64,000 bases of DNA from Thinopyrum elongatum. Taxonomy: Eukaryota; Streptophyta; Magnoliopsida; Poales; Poaceae. The position numbers were made by a program, and so were the translations under genes. Below are positions 12,014-22,710 of the stretch, piece after piece. The notes below the pieces were generated by a model. The model was given only the letters and a program-made list of their open reading frames with translations, searched no databases and had not been told where the DNA came from. The stretch lies in NCBI GenBank assembly GCA_011799875.1, contig CM022303.1, positions 191,133,700-191,197,699 of the forward strand, in the 5' to 3' direction. Positions within the stretch are counted from its first letter, which is position 1. Every line of letters starts with the position of its first letter.

Positions 12014-12112
12014 CATAGCACACTGTATAGGCTCACTGCTGCCTCTCCTTTTTTTGCGACGTTCCATGAAATTGCCACATACATCTTGTACTTTTTCATT
12101 GCGTAACCCTAT
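12014..12112 (-). CDS. Internal exon of the large CACTA gene with basic RRKKRRGSS block
   Basis: 99 bp between acceptor (AACTTGTAG, AG at 12114-12113) and donor (GTAGGTCAC) on the minus strand, open in phase 0. It encodes LRNEKVQDVCGNFME followed by RRKKRRGSS and ends with ATG before the donor. The strong similarity to the exon at 9544-9648 in length, phase and motif order indicates tandem exon duplication in one gene. The next upstream exon on this strand is near 22.6 kb, beyond the Stowaway/CACTA insertion. A TNPA-like DNA-binding role is a guess. Confidence 0.5.
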
Positions 12113-12398
12113 CTACAAGTTGACACGGCTAATTTCAGATATCTCTACATGATAATACATTGCATATCCCCTGCGCATATTTAAACCACCAATTAACGAT
12201 TGTGTGCGTAGCATAAACTAGCCATGACTCTGTGTGCTGGACTAGCAGGCACTCTAAGGGACCCTAATGTAGTGCACTGGAATTCCTACATGCCACCTAC
12301 GATTTTGTGTAATGTACTACCTCTGTTCCTAAATATATGTCTTTGTAGAGATTCCAGTATGGACCACATACAGATGTATATAGCACTACTGGAATCTG

Positions 12399-12790
12399 GG
12401 TCTTTGCCATCTGCCAGCTCTTTGCCGTCTGCCAGCTGATGGCAAAGAGGCTCTTTGCCGTCTGTCTTCTCAAAGCAGACGGCAAAGAACCAGCTGATGG
12501 CAAACAGGGTCTTTGCCATCTGCGAGCTCTTTGCCGTCCGCCAGCAGACGGCAAAGAGTTCTTTGCCATCCGCCAGCAGACGGCAAAGTCCAAAGTGGAC
12601 CCCATGGGGGTACTGCACTGGGTAGGTCACACGGGCCACTTCTTTGCCGTCTGCCAGCAGACGGCAAAGAGGTAAGAGGGGCCCACAGTTTCACGGCGGT
12701 GGCCGTCTAACGGTCATCCTCTTTGCCGTCTGCTGGCGGACGGCAAAGAATTCTTTGCCGTCTGCTGGAGAAAAAAAAACAGACGGCAAT
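12399..12790. repeat. Left subterminal repeats of the inner CACTA (TTTGCCGTCTGC family)
   Basis: Many copies of TTTGCCGTCTGC and its complement GCAGACGGCAAAG, often paired as head-to-head palindromes such as CTTTGCCGTCCGCCAGCAG. ORFs through this block on both strands are repeat artefacts. Such arrays are the expected TNPA-type binding sites. Confidence 0.85.
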
Positions 12791-13449
12791 GCGGGGGTTT
12801 AATTTGGCCCCCCGCGCGCGCGCCCTCCTCCATCTCTTTCTCCCGCCTCCCCACCCTCTGCCTCCCGCACGCGCGCAGGCCGCCGCCGCCGCCGCCGCCC
12901 CCTCCCGCGCAGGCCGCCGCCGCCGCCCCCTCCCGCACAGGCCGCCGCCGCCCCTCCCTCCACCGCCGCCGCCGCCCCCCCTCCTCAACCCCCGCCGCCG
13001 TCCCCCTCCCCCTTCACCGCCGCCTCCCTCCCTCCTCCTCCACCGCCGCCCCCCCTCCCTCCCTCCCTCCACCGACCGCCCCCTCCCTTCCCCCTCCACC
13101 GCCGCCCCCCTCCCTCCCTCCTCCATCGCCCCCCCCTCCCCCCTCAACCACCGTGGCCCCCTCCCTCTCCACCACCGGCGCCCCCTCCCCTCCTCCACTG
13201 CCGCTGCCCCCTCCGGTGCTCGCGGGCTCGCGCCTCCGCCACTGACGCCGCCCGCGCCGCCGCTCTCCCTCTCTCCGGCTCTCCTCTGCGGCTGCGGCTT
13301 ACTTACGCTCGCACGCCGCTCTGCTCCGGGCTCCGGCTCCTCCCTGCCGGTTTCTCCGCGACTCTGCCTGTCCGCCACGCCGTCTGCCGCAGCCGCAGCG
13401 CACTGAAGAGCCGGTCGTGATGGACAGACTCACTCACTCACAGAACAGG
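12791..13449 (+). promoter_or_regulatory. GC/CCG-rich promoter and 5' UTR region of the inner CACTA transposase gene
   Basis: An extremely C-rich stretch (CCGCCG and CTCC runs) leads to a probable first non-coding exon that ends at a consensus donor (GAACAG|GTAATATG, GT at 13450-13451). The opposing 220-residue ORFs on the two strands are composition artefacts. The intron that would follow runs to an acceptor TGTCTAG just before the transposase start. Confidence 0.45.
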
Positions 13450-13758
13450 TAATATGTGCATGTGCATTGTGCTACACTGACTGCTACTGCCTTGCTGTTG
13501 TGTTAAAATTGTTGTAGATTGAACATTTTTTGATCTGCTTGCTAATGTTAGTATTTGCTACTGTAGTACTCGATCGTTGTTGCTACTGACCAAATAATTA
13601 CTGAGCGAGAAATTTGCAAAGGTTGATGATGATTGCTATTATATATCGCTTTCAAGACTATAGATTTGCCAAAGGAAACTTTACCTCGTCGTGTAGCAAG
13701 TTTTCAACTTGTACAATGTTAATTGTTTCATTGATGTTTATGTCTTCTCATGAAATTT

Positions 13759-13886
13759 CACCCTGACCCTGAACCCGAACCTGATCGACACCCTGATCGA
13801 CCCCGACATACGACATCCTGACATCCTGATCGACACCTACACCCTGACACCACACCCCGACCCTGCCCCGACCCCGACCCCGACGG
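13759..13886. repeat. Degenerate short repeats CCCTGAC / CCTGATCGA / CCCCGAC
   Basis: About 125 bp of irregular 6-9-bp words inside the probable 5' intron of the transposase gene. They superficially resemble telomeric CCCTAAA but lack its periodicity. Confidence 0.6.
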
Positions 13887-14625
13887 GGTCATATATTTGT
13901 GATATGAGTTAGGTCGTATATTTTTCGATTTTGTTATGCAAAACATCATATATATTTGTGTTAATCAGGTGGATTTAAAATGGTGCAGTGTGTTTCGTCG
14001 CTGCAAAGGGTGTGTGTTTGACGACCCTCCCCGTGCGTTCGACGAGCTCCGCCCTGCTTTCCTGGTGGAGCCACAAATGACATCTCCTCCTCCCCCCTAC
14101 ATTTGCTCTATTCCGGTCTTCGTGCCAATGAAACAGCTAGCTAGTAGGTGTCCGTCATCAGTATGCGTAACCACTATGCGTCTCCCGTTCGAAAGGGTTA
14201 CATCTATAAATATGCATGCATTGCATATTTATAATCATGATTCTTTCGAATTGTCCAACGTTATCCATGGACAGCCCGAGTATGTGTAGATTGGGTTCGT
14301 TTTCCTATATGCTCTGCTCCGGATCTGATGGCAATTTGTCAGTGCCTCCCTGTTGTTCTCCGGGTACACCATCCTCTCTGCTATTGCCGAGACGTGTATC
14401 AGGAGAACAGCGGGGAGGTGCTGGCCGAAATTTTGCGTCGGATCCGGAGCAGAGCATGGGAAAACGAACTCAATCTACACATACTCGGGTGGGATTAGGA
14501 ACCTATCTGGTACCTATTAGCATGTAGGTTGCATGGACGTAAGAGAACTGACAAACTCCATTAACTAATGGATATGGTTTGCTTAATGATGTATATATTT
14601 ATTGTCTGTCTAGTAGGAAGTCAAT

Positions 14626-17600
14626 ATGAGTGATCGTGCGTGGATGTACACCGGTTACACTAGTCAGAAAGTTTGGACCGGTGAATGGTTAACAAAAACC
14701 AAAGAGTTTGTTAGAGCCGCATTTGCTAATGGCCAGAGATTAAGCTGGTGCCCCTGTGTCCGGTGCGACAACTTTAATAAGAGGGACGAGCTTGAAATGA
14801 GTAAACACCTGCAGAAGTTTGGTTTTACGCCTGGTTACACGGTCTGGACATTTCATGGTGAGTCTGCCCAACGTGCCAGACCTGAGGTGGTTCGTCGTCG
14901 CACCGACGAGCATGGTACCGGGATGGAAGACATGGTGCAAGACTTTGACGATGCTCGGGACTCGAACGAGGAGATGGAGGAATCTGCAAAGGCCTTCACT
15001 GAAATGTTGGAGTCCTCAAAACGTCCTCTCCACGAGCACACTGAGCTTTGTCAGCTGGATGCCATCTCACAAATAATGGCTTTGAAGGCTCAGTTCAACT
15101 TGGGTAGAGAATGCTACGACGCGATGATGACAGTATTCGGACGATTTCTACCCAAAGGCCATGTGCTACCTACAAACCTGTACCAGTCAGACAAAATCCT
15201 CCGTGCTCTTAAGATGCCCTATGAGAAGATACATGCCTGTGAGAAAGGATGTGTCTTATTTAGGCACCAGTATGAGGACTTGAACTATTGTCCCATTTGC
15301 GAGTCATCCAGGTATGTTGTGGTAGACAATGGTATGGGTGAGAAGACGCAGACCAAAATACCCGTTAATGTTCTTCGGTATTTGCCAATCGTACCAAGAC
15401 TTCAATGTCTTTTCATGGTCAAAGAGACGGCCAGACATATGACATGGCACAAAACGGGCAAAAGAACCGAACGTGATGCAGATGGGAATGTGATGATGGT
15501 GCACACATCGGATGGTGAAGCGTGGAAGCGCTTCGATGCATTACATAAGGAAAAAACGGCAGATCCAAGGCATCCTCGAGTCGCCGTCAGCACGGATGGG
15601 TTCAGTGTGTATGGTCAGACGGCAACCCAATACAGTTGTTGGCCCGTGTTTGTCATTCCACTCAATCTCCCCCCCCGGACAGATTATGCAAAGAAAGAAC
15701 ATTTTCCTGACGTTGATAATTCCAGGGCCCAACTATCCGGGGAAGAATATGAATGTGTACATGCAGCCGCTTAAGGACGAATTGCAAGAAGCTTGGGATA
15801 ATGGGTTCAAGACATACGACGCCTTTAGCAAACAAAACTTCATAATGCGTGCCTGGTACATGTACTCGACGCATGACTTGCCGGCGTATGCGCTATTCGT
15901 TGGCTGGTGTGTGCATGGAAGGTTCCCGTGACCCACATGCAAGGGAGCTCTTGAGTTTCGTTGGCTGACCGCAGGGCACAAGTATAGTTGCTTTGACTTG
16001 CATAGACCGTTTCTGGATCCTCACCATAAGTTCAGGAAAGACAAGAAGAACTTCATGAAAGGTAGAGTTGTCAAACACTCTGCACCACCTGCGTTGACAG
16101 GCCAACAAACCCTAGATCAGTTAAACGCTCTCGAGCCAGATCCAGTGCGTCCAGGGTATTTCAAGGGGTATAATAAGGAACACGCCTGGACTCACAAGAC
16201 ATGCTTATGGGATCTGCCTTACTTCAAAGACCTCCTTTGCCCACACAACATCGACGTGATGCACACCGAAAAGAACATCGCCGAAGCCATTTTTGGCACA
16301 TTGTTCGGCATAGAGGGGAAGTCAAAGGATAATCCTAAGGCTAGAGTCGATCAAGAGGAGCTATGTGATAGACCGCTACAAAACATGCAAGATCCGAAAG
16401 GAAAGCGGAACTTCACGAAGCCAAAGGCATGGTTCAATCTTGGAAGGCCAGCTATGAGGGAAATTATTCTGTGGGTGAAAATGCAGTTGATGTTCCCCGA
16501 TGGGTATGCAGCAAATCTAAAGAGGGGAGCGAGTCTTGAAAAATTGAAAATATTTGGTCTAAAAAGTCATGATTGGCACATATGGATTGAGCGGATAATG
16601 CCGGTGATGTTGCGTGGCTTCATCCCTGAGGATGAATGGCTAGTACTGGCAGAGCTGAGCTATTTCTTCCGTGTTCTTTGTGCGAAAGAACTATCGCCTG
16701 GCCTCCTCGAAGAAATGGAACAGTTGGCACCGGAGTTGATCTGCAAGTTAGAGAAAATCTTTCCGCCGAGCATGTTTAATCCAATGCAGCACTTGATTTT
16801 GCATCTCCCGACCGAGGCAAGATTGGGAGGGCCCGTGCAAAATCGTCGGTGCTACTCAACTGAGAGAATGCAGAAGACGCTTCGAGCAAAATGTAAAAAC
16901 AAACGTAGAATTGAAGCATCGATGGCCGAGGCATTCATCACTGAGGAGGCAGCAAACTTCGTGACAGCACACTACGAAGCCAAAAATCGTCATTTGCATA
17001 ATCCGAAGCCTCGGTACAATGCTGACGACCCTAAAAAGGGTCAATCCAACCTCAGCCTATTCAAAGGGGATCTCGCACCAGCCAGTGGTTGGAAACCAGT
17101 ACCGTTGGGTGTTGAAGAATGGCGGACCATTTCGCTATATCTCTTCAACAACCTAACAGAAGTGCGGCCGTACATCGAGTAAGATCTCCGTACATTGTTT
17201 TGCAATTTCTAATTCCTTTGAACTGCTCTTATTCCACGATATTTGATGCAGTCGATACGTCGCCATATTCTCGTATGGTGCAGTGATACAAAAGGATTCC
17301 ATCGAAGAGTATGAGCTTCTCGCAAAGCAAGGAGGCGCCTATCCCGGTTTCATCTCTTGGTTCAAACAAACGGTAATTTCCATTAGACCATTTCATTTCT
17401 TTGGCTAATTTGCGACTAATGCAACAATCCTTTCGTATTAAACTTGTAGGCTAATTCAGAGATTATGGATGCCGAATTGAGACAAGTAGCTAATGGTTTT
17501 GACTATAAGGTCCGTTCATTTGACAAATACGACATCAACGGGTATCGCTTTTGTACCTATGGCAAAGAGCTATCTATGGCCGACCGAAAGTCTACAAATT

Positions 17601-18265
17601 ATTGTGTCTCTGCTATCGGCAAAGGAGGTATTGAGTATTATGGAAGAGTTGAAGCAATTTATGAACTTCAATTCTATGGTGAAAACCCACCAAACGTCGT
17701 AGTCTTCAGATGTTATTGGTTCCAGCCGAAGGATACTAGAAGGACTCATGAACATATAGGGCTAGTCGAAATCAAACAAAGCACCCATTTGGATGTTCCC
17801 GATGTCTATATTACGGCTCAACAGGCAACCCAAGTTTTCTATCTACCGTGGGCCTGTCAAAGTGATTCAAATCTCAGTGGTTGGGATGTCGTTTATGAAG
17901 TGCCGCCACGTGTTAGACCACCTCCCCCCAATGAAGAGGATTATGACCAAGACACATATGACGAAGGAGAATTCTTCCAAGAAACACGTCTTTCCAAAAA
18001 ACATTTCAAGAACCGCTCAACTGTACCCCTGAACATTGAAGTAGACAGCGATAGTGAATCCGACTTCACCCCTGAGCCGGAACAAGAAGAGCCGGAACAA
18101 GAAGAAGTTACTGCTGCAGATGACCTTTCAATGCTTGAACAACTACGTAAAGGAGGCCTTCCACATGTTGATGCATTTATTAATGATGATGATGAGCTCA
18201 TCACTGATAGTGATGATGATGATGCATTTAATGATCCCGGAGCATATATAGACGATTCAGAGTAA
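14626..18265 (+). pseudogene. TNP2-like CACTA transposase (Transposase_21 family) of the inner element, two lesions
   Basis: Exons: 14626-17178, 17252-17372, 17450-18265, with GT..AG introns that join in frame. Domains in order: a transposase-associated N-terminus (WMYTGYTSQKVWTGEWL, then a cysteine-rich WCPCVRCDNF), the Transposase_21 core (CEKGCVLFRHQYEDLNYCPIC, then HNIDVMHTEKNIAEAIFGT), DUF4218 at the end of exon 1 (NPMQHLILHLPTEARLGGPV), and DUF4216 in exon 3 (NPPNVVVFRCYWF), ending in an acidic tail. Lesions: one extra C in the run at 15669-15676 shifts the frame, and TGA at 15929-15931 interrupts the new frame at a position where the family has Cys. The enzyme would cut and paste CACTA ends. 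It is the first gene of the element; a second gene starts 145 bp downstream. Confidence 0.88.
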
Positions 18266-18410
18266 TATTAGTAATGTCAGGTATTCAATTTTTTATTATG
18301 TTCATGATGATGATACTCTTAAATTATATACATAGTATTCATGTCAGTTATTCAAATTTTTTATGTTATACTAATGTCGTTTACTTTTTGTCATTGCAGG
18401 TGTTGACAGG

Positions 18411-20640
18411 ATGGTGGGCAAGGGTCCAGAGCGCTCCGAGCCTCGTGCGAGCGCTCCTGGGAGGGGTGCTTCCATTATTCCAGCCCGGCCCCTCCGGAGA
18501 GCGCTGCTAGACAGTATGCAGTCAGCACCGGCGGGCCCTTCTTCTTCGGCCGGCAGAGGTCGGGGGAGGACGAAGAAGGCTGCTAGAGGTGGACGTGGCA
18601 GCGGGAGAGGTAGGAAGGCTGCTATGCCTTCCTCGCCGCCACCCCTAGCTGATTCACCCGACCACAGGACCGCTCCGTCTGACGTGGACCCATCTCGGAC
18701 TCCGGTCCATGAGCCTCCGGTCGTCGATTCTTCGGCCCACCAGACTCGGGTCGCGGATCCTTCGCCCCACCAGACTGGGGTCGCCTCTCCTTCGCGCCAC
18801 CAGACTCGGGTCGTGGATCTTTCGCCCCACCAGACTGGGGTCGCTGATCCTTCGCGCCACCAGACTCTGGGCGCCTGTCCTTCGCCCCACGTGAGTCCGG
18901 TCCCAGAGTCTTCGTCCCAGAAGACTCCAGTCCCGGAGTCTTCTTCGCACGAGACTCCAGATGCTAGTGGCCCTACTGATGATAGCGAGGACACCTTCTC
19001 TGATGATAGCTACAGCGAGGGCGAGATGGTTGACAAGGGCAAGAAGGTCTACCAGCGTGGCGGTACAAAGCTCCCGCCCGTGCCGACGACCCCCGACCAG
19101 AGGTGGTTGATACAGCCTAATGGGTTGAAGTAAGTGAATTTACTCTTTTTTAACCTTTTGCCTTCATGTTTCTTCAAATTAATATCTAATGCATTGGCCT
19201 TGACATACTGCAGGGGCTGGGTACACCCCCGTGGTGTCCGCAGGCCAAACCAGGTCCTTGGTGTGCTTTGCCGGCAGCACTTCCCTGGGTGGGTCACGTT
19301 GCCCGGTGAGGGTCAGGTTCCACAGCTAGCACTTAGCTGGGAGCTGTACGAGGCTACCCCGGCCCCGCCGGGGGAGATGGTCGCCGGTGTCGAGTGCGAG
19401 ACGGTGGCCGACATTGTGTTCCGTCGGTTCTGGGTAATTTCTCCTTTACAGAATTAAAGATCAACAGTACGTAGTGATTTTACTAATCAGCGTTGTCTTG
19501 TTTGACTGCAGACCTTCTACAGGATTTCAGATGGAGAGCAGGAGGCTGCGGCTTCGGTTGTCGAAGTCGAGTGCAAGCGCCTACTTAAGAACTTACGGCA
19601 CGAGGCTCGGCTGCAGGCCGTTCGAGACTACTACGCCTCGAAGGGTATTAGGAGGGCGAAGAAGAAGTGTCGCGGCAAGTTTCTGACTAAGGAGAAGTAC
19701 ATGCTGGTAATTACCTATTCTTAAGGCCTTGAACTTAGTTCTCTTGATTTGATTCGTAGGCGTAGCGCTGAAATTTCTCTTGACTAACTTAGGTGCCCCC
19801 GAGATGGTGTGCGGATAGGATGGACTGTTGGGAGGCGTTGGTGGATGAGTGGTGCTCTCCCAAATGGCTAGTCGAACACCAAAGGGCCAAGGATAAGCGT
19901 GCCCAAATGGTTGGTGTGCCACACCATCAAGGGAGCTCCGACCTGTTTGAGTACGGGGGGTCACTGGGTATGTGGTTTGCTTCATGATTCATGCAATTTC
20001 ATTCTACATGATAGCATTTTTCCTTGGATAGCTCAATAATGCTTACTTAGTTAAAAAATGGCATAACTACCTTGGATAGCTCAATAATGACCTAAACTTA
20101 GTTTAGCTCATTCATTTATGACATAATTAGCTCTAAAATGACATAATATGCTTTAGTTAGCTAAAAAATTGCATAACTACCTTTGATAGCTCAATAATGA
20201 CGTAAAATAATCTTAGCTTGTTAATTTATGACATAATTAGCTCTAAAATGACATAATAACCTAAGATAGCTCTATAAAATGCCTAAATATGCTTTAGTTA
20301 GCTAAAAAAAGGCATAACTACCTTGGATAGCTCAATAATGACATAATTAGCATAGTTTGGTCAAAATGGGCATAATAATCTTGGTTACCTCCAAAATGAC
20401 CTAAACTTAGCTTTTTTTCCTCAAAAATGACATAATAACCTTACTTAGCTCCAAAATGACCTTATTTACATAGCAATTTCAATCTTCATGCTAGCTTGAG
20501 CCCTTGACTAATATTTTGTTCCTCTCTCTCAGTCGCACCACAACAAGAAGCCCGTGCCAAGTCTTCTTCTTCTTTTCTTCTTCTTTTCTTATTCTTCTTC
20601 TTTTCTTATTCTTCTTCTTCTTCTTCTTCTTTTCCTCCTC
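18411..20640 (+). CDS. Second gene of the inner CACTA, resembles plant Ptta/En/Spm transposase (Transposase_24-like), 3' end unclear
   Basis: Five exons can be joined: 18411-19129, 19214-19433, 19512-19706, 19793-19967, and one starting at 20533. Exon 1 encodes an RG-rich basic segment (GRGRGRTKKAARGGRGSGRG), then about nine degenerate octa- to decapeptide repeats (HQTRVADPSP, HQTGVASPSR) and an acidic stretch. Later exons encode PGWVTLPGEGQVPQLALSW, ECKRLLKNLRHEARLQAVRD and WCADRMDCWEALVDEWCSP, typical of the En/Spm second-gene family. Reading frames stay open across all four clear junctions. The usual C-terminal part is not found: the fifth exon runs into a TTC microsatellite encoding polyserine. 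Probably truncated, or the remaining exons were lost. Confidence 0.65.
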
Positions 20641-21310
20641 TTAATTGTTTTTATTCGTAAATGGCATAATAACCTTGCTAACCTCATAAATGTCATATAC
20701 TTAGCTTGTTGTCCTCTAAAATGACACAATAAGCTTAGTAATGTCAAAAATGGCCTAATTAGCCAGGTTAGCTCCAAAATGACCAAGTTTACCTATGTTA
20801 GCTCCAATATGATCCATTTAACCTACGTTAGCTCCAAAAAGACCAAGTTTACCTAAGTTAGCTACAATATGATCCATTTTACCCGCGTTAGCTCCAAAAT
20901 GACCTATTTACCTAAGTTAGCTCTAAATTGACCTACACACTTAGCATTTTTACCTAGCATAGCAAAAAATGACATTTTTACGTAGGTTAGCTCAAAAATG
21001 ACCAAGTTTACCTAGGTTAGCTTCAATATGATCCATTTAACTTAGCTTAGCTCCAAAATGACCAAGTTTACGTAGGTTAGCTCCAATATGATACATTGAA
21101 CTTAGCTTATCTCCAAAATGACCTATTTACCTAGCTTAGCTCTAAATTGGCTTTTTTAACTACATTTGTTGGAAAAGAAGAAGATAAAGAAGAGGGGGAG
21201 GAGAGAAAGAAAGAGAATATAAAATCTTCTTCTTCTTTTCCTCTTCTTCTTTTCTTCTTCTTCTTCTTTTCCTCTTCTTCTTCTTCTTCTAACTTTCATC
21301 TTTCCCAATT
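19990..21310. repeat. Degenerate tandem repeats, unit about 30-35 bp (TTAGCTCCAAAATGACCTA), with TTC microsatellites
   Basis: The words GCTCAATAATGAC, GCTCTAAAATGACATAAT and GTTAGCTCCAATATGATCC recur across 1.3 kb. Two TTC/CTT tracts lie near 20561-20640 and 21222-21292. This repeat replaces the region where further exons of the second CACTA gene would be expected. Confidence 0.8.
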
Positions 21311-21587
21311 TGCAGATTTGCTTGAGATGAGGAAGCTTGCATTGATGGACTCATATATTCTCCTTGTGCTTCCTTTTTGTTTATGAAAACATGTTTGGGA
21401 ACTTGTTTGGATGTGTATGTCACTATGGATATGTTGTTGGAAACTTCTTATGTCATATGGATATATGTTGGACTTGTGGAAATATATTGTTGGATATGCT
21501 TGTTGTGTATATATGTATTATCTGTGTATATCTATGAATTTCTGTCAAATTGAATGAATTCAATTAAAAACAGGGGTTATATAGGCT

Positions 21588-22300
21588 CTTTGCCGTCTGC
21601 TAGCAGACGGCAAAGAGCTTTGCCGTCTGCTAGCAGACGGCAAAGAGCTTTGCCGACAGCTAGCAGTCGGCAAAGAAGGCCACGTGGCAGCTACCTGTGC
21701 AACCTGGGAACACTGGGTTGCCTATTTGGGCATTTTGCCGTCAGCTGGCAGACGGCAAAGAGGCTAAGGTCTTTGCCGACTGCTGGCAGACGGCAAAGAT
21801 TCAAATCCCTTTGCCGACAGCTAGCAGACGGCAAATAAGGCCACGTGGCAGCTTCCCAGTGACTCCTATTTGGGCTCTTTGCCGTCCGCCAGCAGACGGC
21901 AAAGACCTTAGCCTCTTTGCCGTCTGCCGGCTGACGGCAAATAAGGCCACGTGGCAGCTTCCCAGTGACTCCTATTTGGGCTCTTTGCTGTCCGCCAGCA
22001 GACGGCAAAGACCTTAGCCTCTTTGCCGTCTGCCGGCTGACGGCAAAGCACGCCGTTAACCCCTAACGGCTCCCACCTCACCTCACTGCCGTCTACGCTC
22101 TTTGCCGTCTGCTGGCCGCAAACGGCTGACGGCATAAACCTTTGTCGTCCGCTTCTCTGAAGCAGACGGCAAAGAAGGCCTTTACCGGCAGGAATTGAGC
22201 CGGACTGTTTGCCGACAGCTAGCAGTCGGCAAAGAGCTTTGCCGACCGCCATTCATGCCTTTGCCGTCTGCCATGGCAGACGGCAAAGAAGCTGATTCCT
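21588..22300. repeat. Right subterminal repeats of the inner CACTA
   Basis: Multiple TTTGCCGTCTGC/GCAGACGGCAAAG copies mixed with a longer direct repeat (GGCCACGTGGCAGCTTCCCA, near 21840 and 21943). The arrangement mirrors the left end. Confidence 0.85.
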
Positions 22301-22539
22301 GTAGTGTAGATGCATTTTCAAGTGTAGATTCACTCATTTTGCTCTGTATGTAGTCTATAGTGGAATCTCTAGAAAGACTTATATTTAGGAATGGAGGGAG
22401 TATCATGTATGACATCTACATCTCTAATTTAGCAGCCAGTAGTGGAAATCATTGTCTGCACAAAGGGATCACTGGTCGAAAATCCTAGCAAAGCACGCTG
22501 GCAGGCACACAACAATACAAGAGAGAGAGACGCACTTAC

Positions 22540-22625
22540 AAGATCATAGCAATGCCTCAGTCCAGGATCTTGGTTGGCCAAGCTATTAGATCCAGAAGAA
22601 ACATCGTCCTTGTAGTTTTTGCCAG
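22540..22625 (-). CDS. Probable exon 2 of the large CACTA gene
   Basis: 86 bp between acceptor (TTGTTATGCAG) and donor (GTAAGTGCG) on the minus strand. One frame is open and reads KNYKDDVSSGSNSLANQDPG. The phase does not fit the preceding exon as I drew it (22711 upstream), because joining them gives a stop; the intron may be partly retained or a base has been lost. Kept as tentative because both splice sites are good and the next exons lie on the same strand. Confidence 0.35.
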
Positions 22626-22710
22626 CTGCATAACAAGTAACAACGACCTGTTAGTATATTTGAAGTACATCGGGTAGGTGATGTTGGACGGGTTTAAAGG
22701 TGACAAGTAC

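Larger units (their letters stand above)
12384..22306 (+). mobile_element. Inner CACTA element, 9,923 bp, with TTTGCCGTCTGC subterminal repeats
   Basis: The left terminus CACTACTGGAATC and the reverse-complemented right terminus CACTACAGGAATC agree apart from one base. TSD TAG lies at 12381-12383 and 22307-22309 inside the Stowaway. Both subterminal regions contain many inverted and direct copies of TTTGCCGTCTGC (12399-12790 and 21588-22290). It encodes a TNP2-like transposase (14626-18265) and a second spliced gene (18411 onwards). Structure is that of an autonomous element, but the transposase carries a frameshift and a stop. It belongs to a different CACTA family from the enclosing element. 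Confidence 0.9.
12317..22400. mobile_element. Stowaway MITE interrupted by the inner CACTA element
   Basis: Left fragment 12317-12383 starts CTACCTCTGTTCCTAAATAT; right fragment 22310-22400 ends ATATTTAGGAATGGAGGGAG. Together they make a Stowaway of about 158 bp with complementary internal blocks (GTAGAGATTCCAGTATGGAC / GTCTATAGTGGAATCTC). TA target duplications are at 12315-12316 and 22401-22402. The MITE was in place before the CACTA element landed in it. Confidence 0.87.

Noticed and set aside
12707..13406. Two long overlapping ORFs (223 and 227 codons) on opposite strands
   Set aside because: Both are products of CCG/CTCC-rich promoter and 5' UTR sequence of the inner CACTA; Pro/Gly/Arg low complexity, no domain.
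13759..13886. Telomere-like CCCTGA repeats
   Set aside because: The word is irregular and never CCCTAAA; located in a transposase-gene intron.
19990..21310. Regular short repeats resembling an array with spacers
   Set aside because: Degenerate plant minisatellite without conserved repeat/spacer lengths or cas genes; CRISPR is not expected in a plant nuclear genome.
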